Assembly (NCBI RefSeq): GCF_037126465.1
Contig: NC_088206.1
Span: 10,763,187 to 10,827,186, forward strand
Reading direction: 5' to 3'
Origin: Ornithodoros turicata
Taxonomy: Eukaryota > Arthropoda > Arachnida > Ixodida > Argasidae
DNA length: 64,000 nucleotides
How positions within the stretch are numbered: position 1 is the stretch's first letter; the number at the start of each line of letters is the position of its first letter. The notes beneath the pieces were generated by a model. The model ran no database searches. It was not told the origin of the DNA and saw only the letters and a list, made by a program, of their open reading frames with translations. The position numbers were made by a program, and so were the translations under genes. Shown piece by piece: positions 1-15,345 of this stretch.

Positions 1-176
1 TTCAACAGGACCACACTAAGCAATGATCTGCAAATAGACTAATAATAAGAAGAGGCCATACACAAGAACAATTTTTGCATGTATAAATAAAGAAATAAAT
101 TAAAAAATGGCAGCCCAGAATCCCAGCGAATGAATCGTAATGAGCATGCTCTGTCCTTTATTGTTTCTTGCAACAG

Positions 177-2466
177 ATTCTGTACGAGGAGACAATGAAG
201 AAGAAGGATTTAGACAATGACGGATTCCTCACACTGGAGGAATTCATGACAGATGAACCGGAGAAACCTTTGCACCCTGACCAGCGCATCGCTGAGAAGG
301 AACGTTTTGAGCTGGACTATGACAAGAACGGCGACAAGCTGCTTGACAAAGAGGAAACACTTGCATGGCTGCTACCAGGAAACGAGTAAGTGCTCTTCTT
401 ATCTTATTCCTGTTTCCTCATAATCTTCAAAACATGGGGACGGAAAAGGAAACGATTGTGTTAATAACACGTGCGGGCACATTTTACTGGCCTCTAAATG
501 CGCGTCTTTGTTGGTGCTCATATTAGTGGTAATGGCATTGATGGTAGAGAAAAGCACAGATCAGTCAGTTGAGCGATAATTCGATGCTTCACCCTTTCTT
601 TAGGTCTGCAAAGTAAGTCTGCCGGCATTTGTCGGCACCTTTAATTTGTTACTCGGCAGTTCAGAAACAATGATCTAAAATGAAAACTTTCGCAAGATGT
701 CCTTGTTTAACCAAATATCGAAACAATTTTTAGAGGGGCTCCAGCATCAGTATAACAACGTTGACTAACGTGAGTCACCCAGACCAGGAGAGACCCCGGA
801 GTAACCAAGAGTGACAACACACCAGATTGCAGAAGGACAAAACTGTACTAGAACGCTTGTCAATTCATAAATGACAACTATCCCATAGCAACACAACAGG
901 ATACAAGACGTAAGAAGGAATGTTAAAGTCCTATTAACTGTTATTACACTGAGGGAAGGTAAATAGGATAGGAACACTTTATTACAATTAGAATTAACGA
1001 GACTTTCGTGCCTGCACTTCATCAGGTGCCATACAGCAGGACATACATATACCAGTGGAAGGGAGGGAAGTATCAAAGAAAAAATAGAAAAGCAGAACAC
1101 AAATCGAAGACACTCCCCTATCCGAGGGAGTTGAAAGACAGTAAGTAAAACGTGAAGCAGACCAGACAAGAACAACAACTACAACACCAGGGCCATGTGT
1201 AAGGCCCCTGGTTTTCTGCTGAGGCAAATTCAAAATTCCACGGCTCAGACTCGTAAATTCCGCGGCAAGGAGTCAACCGCTGCTTGAAACGGGGAACACT
1301 TTATTTTCTTGGATAATGTGGGAACAAAAAATATTTTATGAATTTACAGATTGAAAGCACTGTTGTGGCTCAGCATTACACGATATCTTGCGTTCTCCTC
1401 TGACAGCAAATGCTGTTGTCGGCTACAATCATTTTGTACCTGCTTTAAGATCTTTCAACATCTACAGAGTTTATAGGAATTGACAAACGCTTGATCGCAA
1501 TAGACACTAAATTCGAAGCAAGCTCCCTTATTCCGTTCCAAAACCCAATTACTATTACGTATTATTTACCCAATTATTTATTGTTTGTTTATTTATAAAT
1601 TCTTTATTATTGCATATTATCTATCCAATTACCTGTTTACTCGCATAATTTACCCACTACCGCCCATATACCGGTGAAGACGCCGCTAGTCACATTGGAC
1701 AACCGAAAGCACGCTATATTCGCCAACTTTGTCATATTGGACCAAACAATTTTGACGTACTACCCAACTACCCTCAGCTGCTACCCAATGCAGGTTGTGC
1801 ATTGCATTGGTTGCATTGTGCTGTACACAAAAAGAAGAGAAAACACCAAAGATGCTTCAGTGCAGGTGAATTCCAACATTGTTGAGCACAGAGTCCTGTG
1901 CTTCAAGACCCAGTTTTTGACTTAGCTGACATAAAGCGGAGCTTCAACAAATTAAGAATTTTGTTCTGCTCACAGCACCAGTGCACCAATGAGGAAAATG
2001 TAGCCAAGCTGCCTTAGGTCTATTTTAACAATGTTACATTGTAGAGAAGTTACATTTCGATACAAATTGGAAGAATACAAGAGCGCATTTTTTTTGCTTC
2101 GTAGTAATGTGTATAACTTTTATTGCAAGACACGTCTATGTGACATTTCACTGTTACCAAAGTGTGACATAGCTGGATTTTTTCACGGACGTAAGACAGG
2201 CGTTAAGAGTAATTTTTGTCATCGGAAAACCAGAATCCCTGCTGGTAGCTGGCGCCATATCTTGTGTGACAACTTTCCTTTTGCTCTTTTGTAGTGAGAT
2301 TGCAGACCAAGAAGCGGAGCATCTCATTGGGAACTCGGACACAGACAAGGATGGGAAACTCACGATACAAGAGATAGTGGACCATCACGACATCTTTGTA
2401 GGCAGCGAAGCCACAGATTACGGAGAACACCTACAGAACACAAACCGTTTCACCGACGAACTGTGA
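177..2466 (+). CDS. Calumenin/reticulocalbin-type EF-hand protein, 3' end (partial)
   Basis: Two terminal exons, 177-385 and 2295-2466, joined across a GT-AG intron (donor GTAAGT at 386, acceptor TTTGTAG before 2295); earlier exons lie left of the window. The exon starts after CAACAG at 176. Three EF-hands are visible: DLDNDGFLTLEE (canonical loop), DKNGDKLLDKEE (position 6 is K rather than the usual G), and DTDKDGKLTIQE (canonical). The tail around DLFVG-like 'DIFVGSEATDYGEHL' matches the calumenin C-terminus. The protein ends TDEL, a KDEL-type retrieval signal, where calumenin has HDEF and RCN1 has HDEL. The family binds Ca2+ with low affinity in the ER/Golgi and assists secretory folding and trafficking. 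Calumenin versus reticulocalbin cannot be settled from the C-terminal third alone. Stop TGA at 2464; AATAAA at 2662. Confidence 0.93.
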
Positions 2467-2661
2467 AACAGGGAAAGTGCTTTTACGCTTGATCCTAATG
2501 CTAATCGTCCAAAGCACAATTGTCACAGTTTTGTTCTTGCGTTGAAGTGTCGTTTTAGTTTTGCTATTTTTGTCATATTTATTTACACAACAGACGACAT
2601 CGAGGTATTATTTTTTGCCATGCATGTGCCATATTTCATTACAAATTTATTGTGTTTTACG

Positions 2662-2667
2662 AATAAA
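2662..2667 (+). terminator. Poly(A) signal AATAAA of the calumenin-like gene
   Basis: AATAAA lies 196 bases after the stop codon, in an AT-rich 3' UTR. Confidence 0.7.
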
Positions 2668-3152
2668 GTTGCTTGGAATTCACAAAACTGGATTTCTGAC
2701 TGGAGTGCTTTCCACATTATCAATAGAGCCTGAAGTTTTCGGGAAATATTTTTAGAATCGGGTAAATAAACAGTCGCTCTAAATTCCTGAGCAAATTCGG
2801 GAGAAAAAAAACTTCCAGTACGCTAAATTTGGGGAGAAATCGGGCTCAGTTACGCAAACCAACTGTACTGCTTTGGTACAAACGGTGATGTATAACTGCA
2901 TTTGCTGCCAAACAATTTAGTGAGCATTCCTACAGACGTCTCAGTGAGTGCAATTTGCCTGGTAAAAATCTGGTTTCACCATAAAGAGGCAAACTTCAAT
3001 TCAGGGTGCAAATTCGGGGGGAAAATCCGGTTAAACCCTAAAAATTCCCGTTTTTCTCTTGTGCATCATCCGCAAAATTACTCTCCACCCTGCTGCTGCG
3101 GCTGTCTCTCGTAGAATAGTTCCGTTTCTTCGTCGGCTACCCTATGCTCTTC

Positions 3153-3561
3153 ATACCTGGGTAGTAATGTCATTACTGTAATGAAATTACAGTGATGAAT
3201 TACTTTTTCTGGTAATTTGTAATGTTATTTAATTACAATTGGGCAGTAATTTTAATGACATTACTCATTACTTTTTACAAAAGAATCGAGTCTGTGTTCT
3301 GTGTTGGCACTTGGCAGAAAGAGAGTTGGCAACTGGCGAGTTAATAGAATTCCAACGCCCACAAGGAATTTCCACATGCTCAACATCGTTACGATTAAGC
3401 TCACAGTAATGACTTTGTAATGTCATTATTATTCGTAGTAACTGTAATTAATTTCATCACATTTCAATTGCAGTAATGAGTAATGTAATTTAATTTAATT
3501 CTAGCTGGAGTAATGAGTAACGTAGTTTAATTACATTTTAGAAGTAATTTACCCAGATATG
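3153..3561. mobile_element. hAT-like MITE, AT-rich, with TAATGTCATTAC internal repeats
   Basis: Left end TACCTGGGTAGTAATG and right end GTAATTTACCCAGATA are inverted copies. The element is flanked by a perfect 9-bp direct repeat ATGCTCTTC (3144-3152 and 3562-3570), consistent with an 8-bp hAT-type target duplication. The interior consists of alternating TAATG/CATTAC motifs on both strands and has no coding capacity. Confidence 0.75.
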
Positions 3562-4423
3562 ATGCTCTTCTTCCTCAGGGACGGACGTAAATGGTAAGTC
3601 TAGTCTGTAAAGACAGCATACCCTAACTGGCGACTAAATGCACCATAACAAAGGACAGTGCATGATTTCAATGGTGATGTGAATACAAAAGTTGTCCGAG
3701 CACAGTGTAGTGAGCAGGTGATGCCAGAGACAAGACCACCCCGTTTTTTTCCGCCAACAACATGTTGTGAGCAAGGCGAGACGTTCAGCCTGTCAGTGAG
3801 GCACATTTTGTGACGGTTAGCCACACGGTTCCTCCTTCAATATCCGAGTAGGGGTGAGGGCCAGTTTCCCCGGAGGAAAGGGTATGGGGAGAGGAGGGAA
3901 AGGGGGTCTAGGATATGACTCAGGTTTTGTGTCATTATAGGTTTTTGTTGGGTTTCGTTGGTAGTGGGTGCTTGTCTTGTGTGCAGTCATTCCCATTTGC
4001 AAACCTCGGCACTCTGACTTTTACCAATATCATTTCCTGCCAATGTCAAATTCTGTATCCCATTAGCAAACGGATGCAGCTTCTCAGTGCTCATCATCAT
4101 TTCTCTTTCTTTTTTTCCCCCGTTTTTCTCGATTTGGATCCGAGAGCCAGGGCTCAAGCTCAAGCGTTGTGAAGACATGCAGTGTCAGCAGCGGAATTTT
4201 GAGGGCGATATTCAGCCCCTTGACGGCAATCCGAAACGAGGGATATATTGGTCAGCGGTATGTGGCAAGCATACTGGCCAGCTTGTGCTGGTATGGCTGG
4301 TGTAGGTTGGTCAGCTGCGGCTGGTAAGCTTTATTCCCTCAACCTTGTTGTACCACTGACCCAGCTTCGAATAATGGCATTGACTGTGCTGTCCAAGTGC
4401 TTTCCTCGGGTTGACCTCGCATG

Positions 4424-5058
4424 CTCTTAAAGGAGTACAGAGGGCCGTCCAAAAAATTTTCAGATTAAGAAGTCTGCTAACACATGTGTGTGTGTCATTT
4501 TAGCGCATAGCACGAAAGGTTTTGATGCATGCAATTTGTTTCCCATAAACTCACATAGACATGGCTGTGCGCATTCAGCCTCAACTCGCCACTCCGGATA
4601 TAATGAGGGGAAGGTATGACGCCACGTCACTGATGACGTTACAGGAAGAACTCATTCTGGTTCGCGGGTCAGTGGGGGTCAGCGCCTTGTCCTTTTGCCG
4701 CCGTAAACCAGTTATGCCAGTTTTCCCGGAGAATTTGGGATAGAAGGAACCGAGCCAGGAGCAATGCTTTTTCAGAATCCCGAACAGCCGAGTAGCAGAC
4801 AACATTTCTCTGGACCAATCAGCGAGCATGGCCATTGTAGCGTCAGCGTGAGGTCCCAGGCAGATCACATGCTGGTACTGCTCCCCGCCCCCATTGCACA
4901 CGGACGCCTTTTGCGGCGCCCTTTAAAATCAATTTCTGCGATAATTATGACTCTGTGGTGTGAATTACTTCTCATGGTGCATCTTACTGGCCTACTTAAC
5001 AGTTTTATAGGAAGAAAAATAGGGAGTTAAAAATGACTTCTGTGCTACTTTAACACAG
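4424..5058. mobile_element. Probable non-autonomous DNA element with TTAAAGGAGTACAGA-type ends
   Basis: The left end CTTAAAGGAGTACAGAGG and the reverse complement of the right end, GTTAAAGTAGCACAGAAGTC, form imperfect terminal inverted repeats. An antisense open frame (4581-4901) runs through the interior, but I recognise no domain and treat it as repeat-internal. Target duplication is not clear. Confidence 0.45.
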
Positions 5059-5522
5059 ATGTCAGCACAATTTCCCATAAACTTTGCGGGCAGGCCTTAC
5101 TACTGGAACATTGTCTCTTTGTCAACCACCACCACAACCAGCAGACCACTGCACTGAACATGTCTGCCTTGGTAGGTATACTACCTCGGCGTACCTTAAC
5201 ACTACCTTGGCGAACTGAAGCACACCATTATTCAAAACCACTTGTGGTCTGTGAAGTGCTATAACAAAGCTAAAAGCATATTAGGATGAACATCCGGCAG
5301 TGCGAGCTCCCTTTGCGACCGCCACTGCTCTGAGAGACCCAGCTGTATACCTCATACTGGATGAAGCCACGTCAACAAATGGACGAAGAAGAAATCAACG
5401 CGCCGTGGCCATTTACCTTGCCATAGCAGCGCGTTCCTTGAGCTCGCGGTAGCCTGCGAGATCCGAGGCGGAGTTCCTCCCTGGGCAATAACTAAAGCCC
5501 GAAGTGCCTTTCCAGCGTGAAA

Positions 5523-8500
5523 ATGAGTGGACTGAAATCAGCACCGGGTCTACGCGTGCGAGTGGCGTCGAAGCGTAGGTGCCAGACGGGCGAAGGCCCA
5601 CACTGGGACGAAAAGGCCCAAGCTCTGTTGTACGTTGACTGCTACGCAGGATGCATCAGCAGGCTTGACCCCGAGACTCATGAGGACATTGACACCATAC
5701 ATTTCGGTAAGCAATACGACGCCACGTGTACTTCGTTTGATAAGTTCTCTGATACTTGGATAGCTTCAAACAGCGATACTGTGAGTGTGGGATGATACTA
5801 TATCATATTCTTACCTGACACCTGTAGTTTTTGCAACCGCAGCTGGTACGTCTTGGAATACACGCACGGAACAACACGACGGAAACACGAAAATTAAATG
5901 CCGCGCAGTGCTCCCTGTGGTGCGCCCCTATGTAACCACGCTTGTCACGCAGGTGTAAGCAGCCGCGATGTTATTCTTTAACATCCTAGACTTCTTTAAG
6001 ATGTATGACGGCTCAGAAGTGTAAGATTAGCATTGACAGTGAATGGGTGGGCGAGAAATGCTTTCCTTAAGGGGAGGGTCATCGAATTCGGTATGATATA
6101 CACACATGGACTACTTTTGGAGCGGAAGGGCACGAACTCTACTGTGAGCCGCATGGTTATGGTTTTGTTAGGGGAGTTCCGAGTTAGGGTTCCGTGTTTT
6201 TCGGAGCGTATTATTGTGTCACAAATCGGAGTTTTTCGTCGTTTATTTGAAACAAAGTTTCTGTCCGAAATTCGGAGAATAAGCGACGGGTGTCAAACGA
6301 CATACTCACAAAAATAAATAAATAAAAATAATAAAATCTTGCAAAGACGTTTGTCGTTACGCGGCAGAATCGGCAGAAAAAGACATCTGTATCATGATAA
6401 CCTTGCGACGTGAACACGTCGAAGTCTGTATAGTATTCCTTGATATCGTCGCAGTGCACCTTTCGCTTTCGTTTTCCATGTAGACCTGGTAAATGGCCGA
6501 AATGACCTCAAAATGCCCGCGTGTTGAGTAGACTCACTAAATAGAGTACCCTGTTCAATGACTCCAGTAACTCGGTAACTCCTATAATTTTACCGGTGTA
6601 CTTTTGTCGGATTTTTTTTTTTTTTTCGGATCAATCCCGGAATTCTGGTTGTAAGAACGTTGACAGCACACGAGGGGTTGTTGGGCAAAAAGATGGGGGG
6701 GGGGGGGGGGGGTCATTATTACAGTTACGTCATAAAAGCTTAATGTATCATTAAGGACATGTGTCTGAAGCTGAAATAGCAACCCCGGGGGAGCACAGGG
6801 AAAAATTTAGGAGTGTTGGAGGGCGGGGGAATCTGGACAAATCACTCTTTGCCAGAACGTTGTCCTCCTTCTTGTGTTGCAAAAACATTTTTAAAAATAC
6901 CTGCTCGTATAACTGAAAATGTGCATCTCATATGCAGAGGGCACCACACCTTTCGCAATTCCATTGGCAAACCACCACCACAAGATCATCGTGGGTCATA
7001 ACCACTATGTCAAGCTGACCGATATGAAGAAACGACATGAGGAACTTATTGCTATGGTTGAGACGGAAAACGCTGGCACCCGGTTGAACGACGCAAAGTG
7101 TGATGCGGCTGGTCGACTGTGGACTGGTAGGACATGCTTTATGTGGTTCACAGTTGTGCGTTGTTCCGAAGGGAACTCACGTTTCAGATGCGTGACTTCA
7201 ATACAGGGGCGTCGGAAATTGGGAGGAAGAGGGGGCGGCCGCCCCCATGAGTTTTCACTGGGGGCCCTGCCCCCTCCCCCTAAACTTTCGCTCTGGGCGT
7301 CCCGACACCCGATTTCTGATCTGTACCTGTCGTCCGAGACAGATTTGCTTTCAGCTCTGTTACCGCGCAGACTGCAAACGAACACCCGTTCAAAAAGAAC
7401 ACAACGAAACGACTAAAGCAGCAAGGACAGGGAGAATAGTTTGGGGGCAAAAAAAGAGAAGAGAAGTTGAAGGTATCGGTGAACGGGTATCGAGCACTTG
7501 CTCTTCATCGGAACCGGGGGAAAAAAGATTCGATCGGACATCGAAGACATAGGATTGCATGGACGAGTCGTTTCTAATAAGAACATCAATGGCTCCTCTA
7601 GGTTAGGTTAGGTTGGGTTAGATTACCCCCCCCCCCCCCCAACGCTTGAGGAACTTCCGACACCCCTGCTGCAATACGAATGAACCTGTTGCTCATTGGG
7701 GTATGGTTGCATTTTCCGTAAATGTTGAGCACAGTTGTGAGAGTTGCAAGAGGGGACTGTTGGTATGGGTACATATTCCAAAACAGTGAGCAAAAACGCA
7801 AAACACACAACAACACAAGTTTTTGCTCCCCTTTTTGGAATTTGAGCGCAGTTGCTGAGTTTCGAGTCCTTACTCATGGCACGATTGTTTCAGCCACTAT
7901 GGCCGTGGACAAGAAACCGATGATGAATGAGGCTGAACAAGGGTCCATGTACAGTATCGAGAAAAAACACATCCGTAAACACATCGAACGCATCACTCTG
8001 CCCAACGGCATTGCCTGGACCGCAGACAACAAGAAAATGTTCTTCGTCGATTCTGTGCCCAAGAAGCTCTACGTGTACGACTTCGACCTCGCTAAGGGAG
8101 ATATCAGTAATGCCATTTTGGAACTGCCGCAGGCTCGAATTAGTTTGACGTGCTGTCGTGATGGACGACACGTGGTTATCGCAAAGCGAGTGTGGAGCAA
8201 ACGATCACGCGAGCCTTTCTTGCAGGTAACCAGAAGGTTGTGGTGGACTTCGCGGCTGCGCCTCTAAACGAATTGGGCAATCCAGATGGTATAACCATCG
8301 ATCAGACTGACAAGATCTGGGTGGCGTGCTTCAACGGTTCGCACGTTGTCAAGGTGGATCCCGCAACTGGTAAGTCTAGCTGTTGACGAAATGAAGTACG
8401 TATTTACACGAGCGACATCCCCCACGGAATATTCTGGAATATTCTGGTGGAAGAAAAAGCAAAGAACTGCTCACGGGGCGGAAGTTGCGCCTCGTCTCGT

Positions 8501-9543
8501 ATTGAGCTTTCGCAGAGCGCCCAAATATCGGAAGTGACGTACTGCGCACATAGCAGACGACGCGTACCGTCGACCCTGTCGTCTGCCATGAGTTGTGGCT
8601 GAGCCGCAGGATATTACCAGTAGTTAAAAGAGCACGAAAAGCTATGACGTTTTGCGTATCTTCCGCTGGAGTGTTCTAGGGTCGCTCCTGTGAATGCAGG
8701 GATAATGTCCCTGCATTGGGGAAAGTAGCGACGTCCCTTGATCTTGCAGCCGTGACCTTCGAGCTTTAATGGCGGCCGTATCATACAAATCTATGCTGTG
8801 GCCCCCATTAAAGCTCCAAGGTTCAACACCACCTAGATAGAGAAAACCTGCTTACTCGTCGCCATGACGTAACAATGCAGGCTATGAGGATCCGTGTTTT
8901 CAAAGGCCGTAGCCAATCACGAACGTGCTTTCAGCGGCCGTGGCCATGAAGACGAACTACTGTCGTCTGCGAGTTGTGATTGAAGGTCCTCGCGTACTAA
9001 ATGGGAAAACTTTGGGGGGGAAAGGTCTCAATATTTCTCAAAACTGATTTTCTGGAAAGGGTCTTGCACTTTTTGTCTAAATATTTAGGTCTGCAGGTTC
9101 CAAGTTAGCTGCAGTCATTTGCGGGTTCTTGTGTCCACGTAGGGCAGGAGGGAGAGGAGGCAATAAGCAGGCCGTGTCTATCTAGGTGGCGTTGCAAGGT
9201 CGCGGCGGGAAAGGGAAAAGGATGTCGCTACTTTTATTCCCAGTCCATGGCAGGGACTTTGTGCAGAGAGAGTATAACGGAATGACCGAAGTGTCTGTGG
9301 TGACGCATGGCTGGTGTGTTTGCGTTGTTCCCAGGAACCCTGATGCAGAAGATCAAGATCCCCACGCAGTTGGTGACGTCCCTCTGCTTCGGCGGCCCAC
9401 GGTACGAAGACCTCTTCGTAACGACTGGCTTCATCGGACTGTCACGGGACCAGCTGCAAAGCCAACCGGATGCTGGCGCTATCTTTAAGGTGTCCGGCAT
9501 TCCTGGTACAAAAGGCTTGCCACCGAACTGCTTTGCCATGTAG
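5523..9543 (+). CDS. Regucalcin / SMP30 (gluconolactonase family), copy A, complete
   Basis: Five exons: 5523-5706, 6938-7126, 7894-8106, 8226-8369, 9335-9543 (939 nt, 312 aa). All four introns are phase 1 with GT-AG ends. The ATG at 5523 is the first methionine in frame that puts the SMP30 N-terminal strand (GEGPHWDE) at the usual distance. This is a six-bladed beta-propeller, a cytosolic Ca2+/metal-binding lactonase in vertebrates. The four metal ligands of human SMP30 (E18, N103, N154, D204) correspond to E24, N112 (LNDAK), N162 (PNGIAW) and D216 (NPDGITID), all retained, so activity is plausible. The C-terminus is longer than a minimal propeller and ends FAM, with no signal peptide. AATAAA at 9593. 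It faces copy B tail to tail, 373 bases apart. Intron 2 carries a hAT element; intron 4 carries two repeats. Confidence 0.95.
7204..7668. mobile_element. Non-autonomous hAT element in regucalcin A intron 2
   Basis: Ends CAGGGGCGTCGGAA and (reverse complement) CAGGGGTGTCGGAA. Flanking 8-mers are CTTCAATA (7196-7203) and CTGCAATA (7669-7676), a target duplication with one mismatch. The right interior holds about four TTAGG units (about 7599-7620) followed by a poly-C run. No transposase is present. Confidence 0.8.
8452..8625 (+). repeat. Dispersed repeat, second copy inverted at 50,700-50,880
   Basis: The blocks AAGAAAAAGCAAA, TGCGCACATAGCAGACGAC, CCCTGTCGTCTG and CAGGATATT occur in the same order on the minus strand of 50,700-50,880, with TGCGCACTTAGCAGA there. 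Family and boundaries are unknown; it sits in regucalcin A intron 4. Confidence 0.55.
8824..9194. mobile_element. MITE family 'CAACRCCACCTAGATAGAG', copy 1
   Basis: Terminal inverted repeats CAACACCACCTAGATAGAG and (reverse complement of the right end) CAACGCCACCTAGATAGAC. CAAGGT occurs on both sides as a partial target duplication. The interior shares long stretches (GCCAATCACGAACGTGC, TTTCTGGAAAG, GGCAATAAGCAGG) with copies at 32,761 and 54,149. Lies in regucalcin A intron 4. Confidence 0.8.
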
Positions 9544-9592
9544 AAGCAAGATGGATCGCACACGTCGCTTTATAACTAAATCAAATATGAAA

Positions 9593-9598
9593 AATAAA
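9593..9598 (+). terminator. Poly(A) signal AATAAA of regucalcin A
   Basis: AATAAA is 50 bases after the TAG stop. Confidence 0.7.
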
Positions 9599-9916
9599 TC
9601 AAAATGAACAGCTGCACGGAACCAGCTGTAAGACTGAAATATTGCTCTTGCGCCATCAATGCCCAGTAAGACTAGCTGAAATATCATGGAGCGAGACAGC
9701 GGTGTCTGAAGTCATAACCAGTGTAGCTATAACATGACTGAAATTTGCTGCTGCTGGTTACCTATGGTGCCTCGGTATGGACTGACGCAGCTTTGCATGC
9801 GTTCTCTTGCTCGTGCAAGAAGTCAGTTCAGCACCATTAGTAGCAAATTCAAACGTCTAATAAACCATTTTCGTTCCTATTTATCGTAAACATCGTAAGC
9901 GGGACAAAACGAAGCT

Positions 9917-13491
<3,575 letters not shown>

Positions 13492-14194
13492 CTTGAAAGC
13501 AGAACTGGTTTTATCGCACTGGCTGTTTGGAGAGGAGAGATTTCTCTTTCGGTTTGCTTTCTTTTTTTTTTTTTACACGTGGCTGTCAGACGTGACTTTA
13601 GCGTTATCGTCCGCTGTGATTATCGCTTCTGAGGGCGACCGTGTGGGGCATCGCATAAATCGTAGCAGTGCAACATGAACGAGTGGAGAGACAGGCGCGC
13701 TATTCAGTCAAAAAAGCACACTCACAAGAGGTGAATGTGTAGTTCAAGGTTAATTTTATGCATACACGGAGTAGAGTGAACTGACAATGCATCTCCGCCC
13801 TTAAGCACTTGAGCTTATCGTTGGTTGGGCTGCGTGCGTTCGTTCGTAGAGTTCGGCGTTGGAAGATTCCATATCCTTGTTAGCGTTACTAGCGAGAGTG
13901 TCGCGGGGAAAGCTGGAGAAACTACGTAAAACGAGGAGCCTGAGAATGGAGCAGCAAAACAAATAAGACGAAGCATTACTAGCTATTCGTGTCCTGTTGT
14001 TGTTCTTCGTTGTTCTCCATTGACTGGAAACAGTGCAGTGCATGGGTTGTCTTCGCGCTGGTGAAGAACAGCAGCTTGTCCTGTCCTGATTGGTTCCCAC
14101 AGATACAGCACTTGAGGGAGACGCTGTGGTGACCAAAGCGTTGGTCGTGACCGACAAGGGCGAGGTCTTTCAGAAGCACCACCACCCCAGCACC

Positions 14195-14290
14195 AGTTGC
14201 TGTTGATAGTGGTGCTCCAGCACCATCGCCATCAACAACAATTTTATTATGAGATAATGAATGGGGAGTTTCACGACCATCGACGTCGAC
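14195..14290 (-). mobile_element. LINE 3'-end remnant with trinucleotide tail
   Basis: On the minus strand GTGAAACTCCCCATTCATT...ATAAAATTGTTGTTG resembles the 3' end of the LINE at 23,785-25,050 (GATGAAACTCCCCACCCATC...AATAAAGTTGTTGTT). It is followed by a degraded GTT/GAT/GCT tail. Only the extreme 3' end is present. Confidence 0.55.
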
Positions 14291-14313
14291 AGCAGGGTAC
14301 TATAAAAGGTAGA

Positions 14314-14435
14314 CTGGGAAAACCACAGCGCGAAACAAGACAACCACGGGAGGAACATGAGACACACACGAGCGCCCCCCGTGTGTGTCTCATGTTCCTC
14401 CCGTGGTTGTCTGGTTTCGCGCTGTGTTTTTCCAG
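14314..14435. repeat. Fold-back hairpin repeat (about 55-bp arms)
   Basis: Left arm CTGGGAAAACCACAGCGCGA and right arm TCGCGCTGTGTTTTTCCAG pair almost completely; the centre is ACACACACG/GCGCCC/CGTGTGTGT. Arms differ at three or four positions. Confidence 0.9.
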
Positions 14436-15345
14436 GCCTAGCAATGAATTACCAACTAGCCCAACAAAGCATTTTGTTGAACTATAAAAGGTACTGCAGG
14501 GTACTATAAAGTCAGGGTACGATAAAGGAACGTTTATTTACACAACAAGGTTCAACATGCTACAGAAATGCATGCATAAATATCGTGAGAACATGAAGGC
14601 GCCGCAGATCCTCATGCAACGTCGACGTTGCATCCGAACCTTCAAAATTGACGTACGAAAACGGGTGCTCGACACGCACAACGACACGAAACAGACACAT
14701 AACCATATAATCTGGGGTTTTCCGTTCACGATGCTCAGAAATTCGGCGGGAAAAATCGGTGGTTACTTCGTCCACCAGGACTCGTCGGCGGTTGTCGGTG
14801 GCTACGTATTTTAAACATAAGCCTCTCTGTGAATATCACCGAGAAGCGGAAGTGGCGTTTCCCATGCACGCAGTGAACGCAATGCCATTATTTACTTCTT
14901 TTTTTTTCGTTGTGGTAATGCTAAAATTTGTGGGCAATATATTACCAAGCCCATGAGGTTGGGACACTTCGTCTCAAGTTATTCCGGATAAATGTTAAAT
15001 ATAATTATTTGGATCGCCGTGAACCTTCATTCCGCCAACGAGAGGGGTCACGTACTTACGACAACCAATGGGAATGGCCGGACCGAGCTCTGATGGCAGA
15101 GCTTGACGAGTACGTGTGTTCAAGGTATTAAATCTCGCCAAGTACGACCCGCAGATAAATTATTCTTGTTTCCTCAATACTCTGGTAGGAATTATTTTCT
15201 AATCTCCTACATGGCAATTACTCCCCATTGTAGTCCCCGACCCTTTAGTCTAGCGTACAATCGAATGTGTGCATGATGTAATGGGCCACATTGCACACCG
15301 AAGCAGCGACAGACTTCTTGCGATAATCCCACAATGATCACTTCC

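Larger units (their letters stand above)
13492..15345. other. Gene-free interval between regucalcin B and the CLCA 3' end
   Basis: This is the 5' side of regucalcin B and the 3' side of CLCA. It holds a short LINE 3'-end remnant and a hairpin (listed separately). No open frame here shows a recognisable domain, and I see no convincing TATA/Inr pair. Confidence 0.5.
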
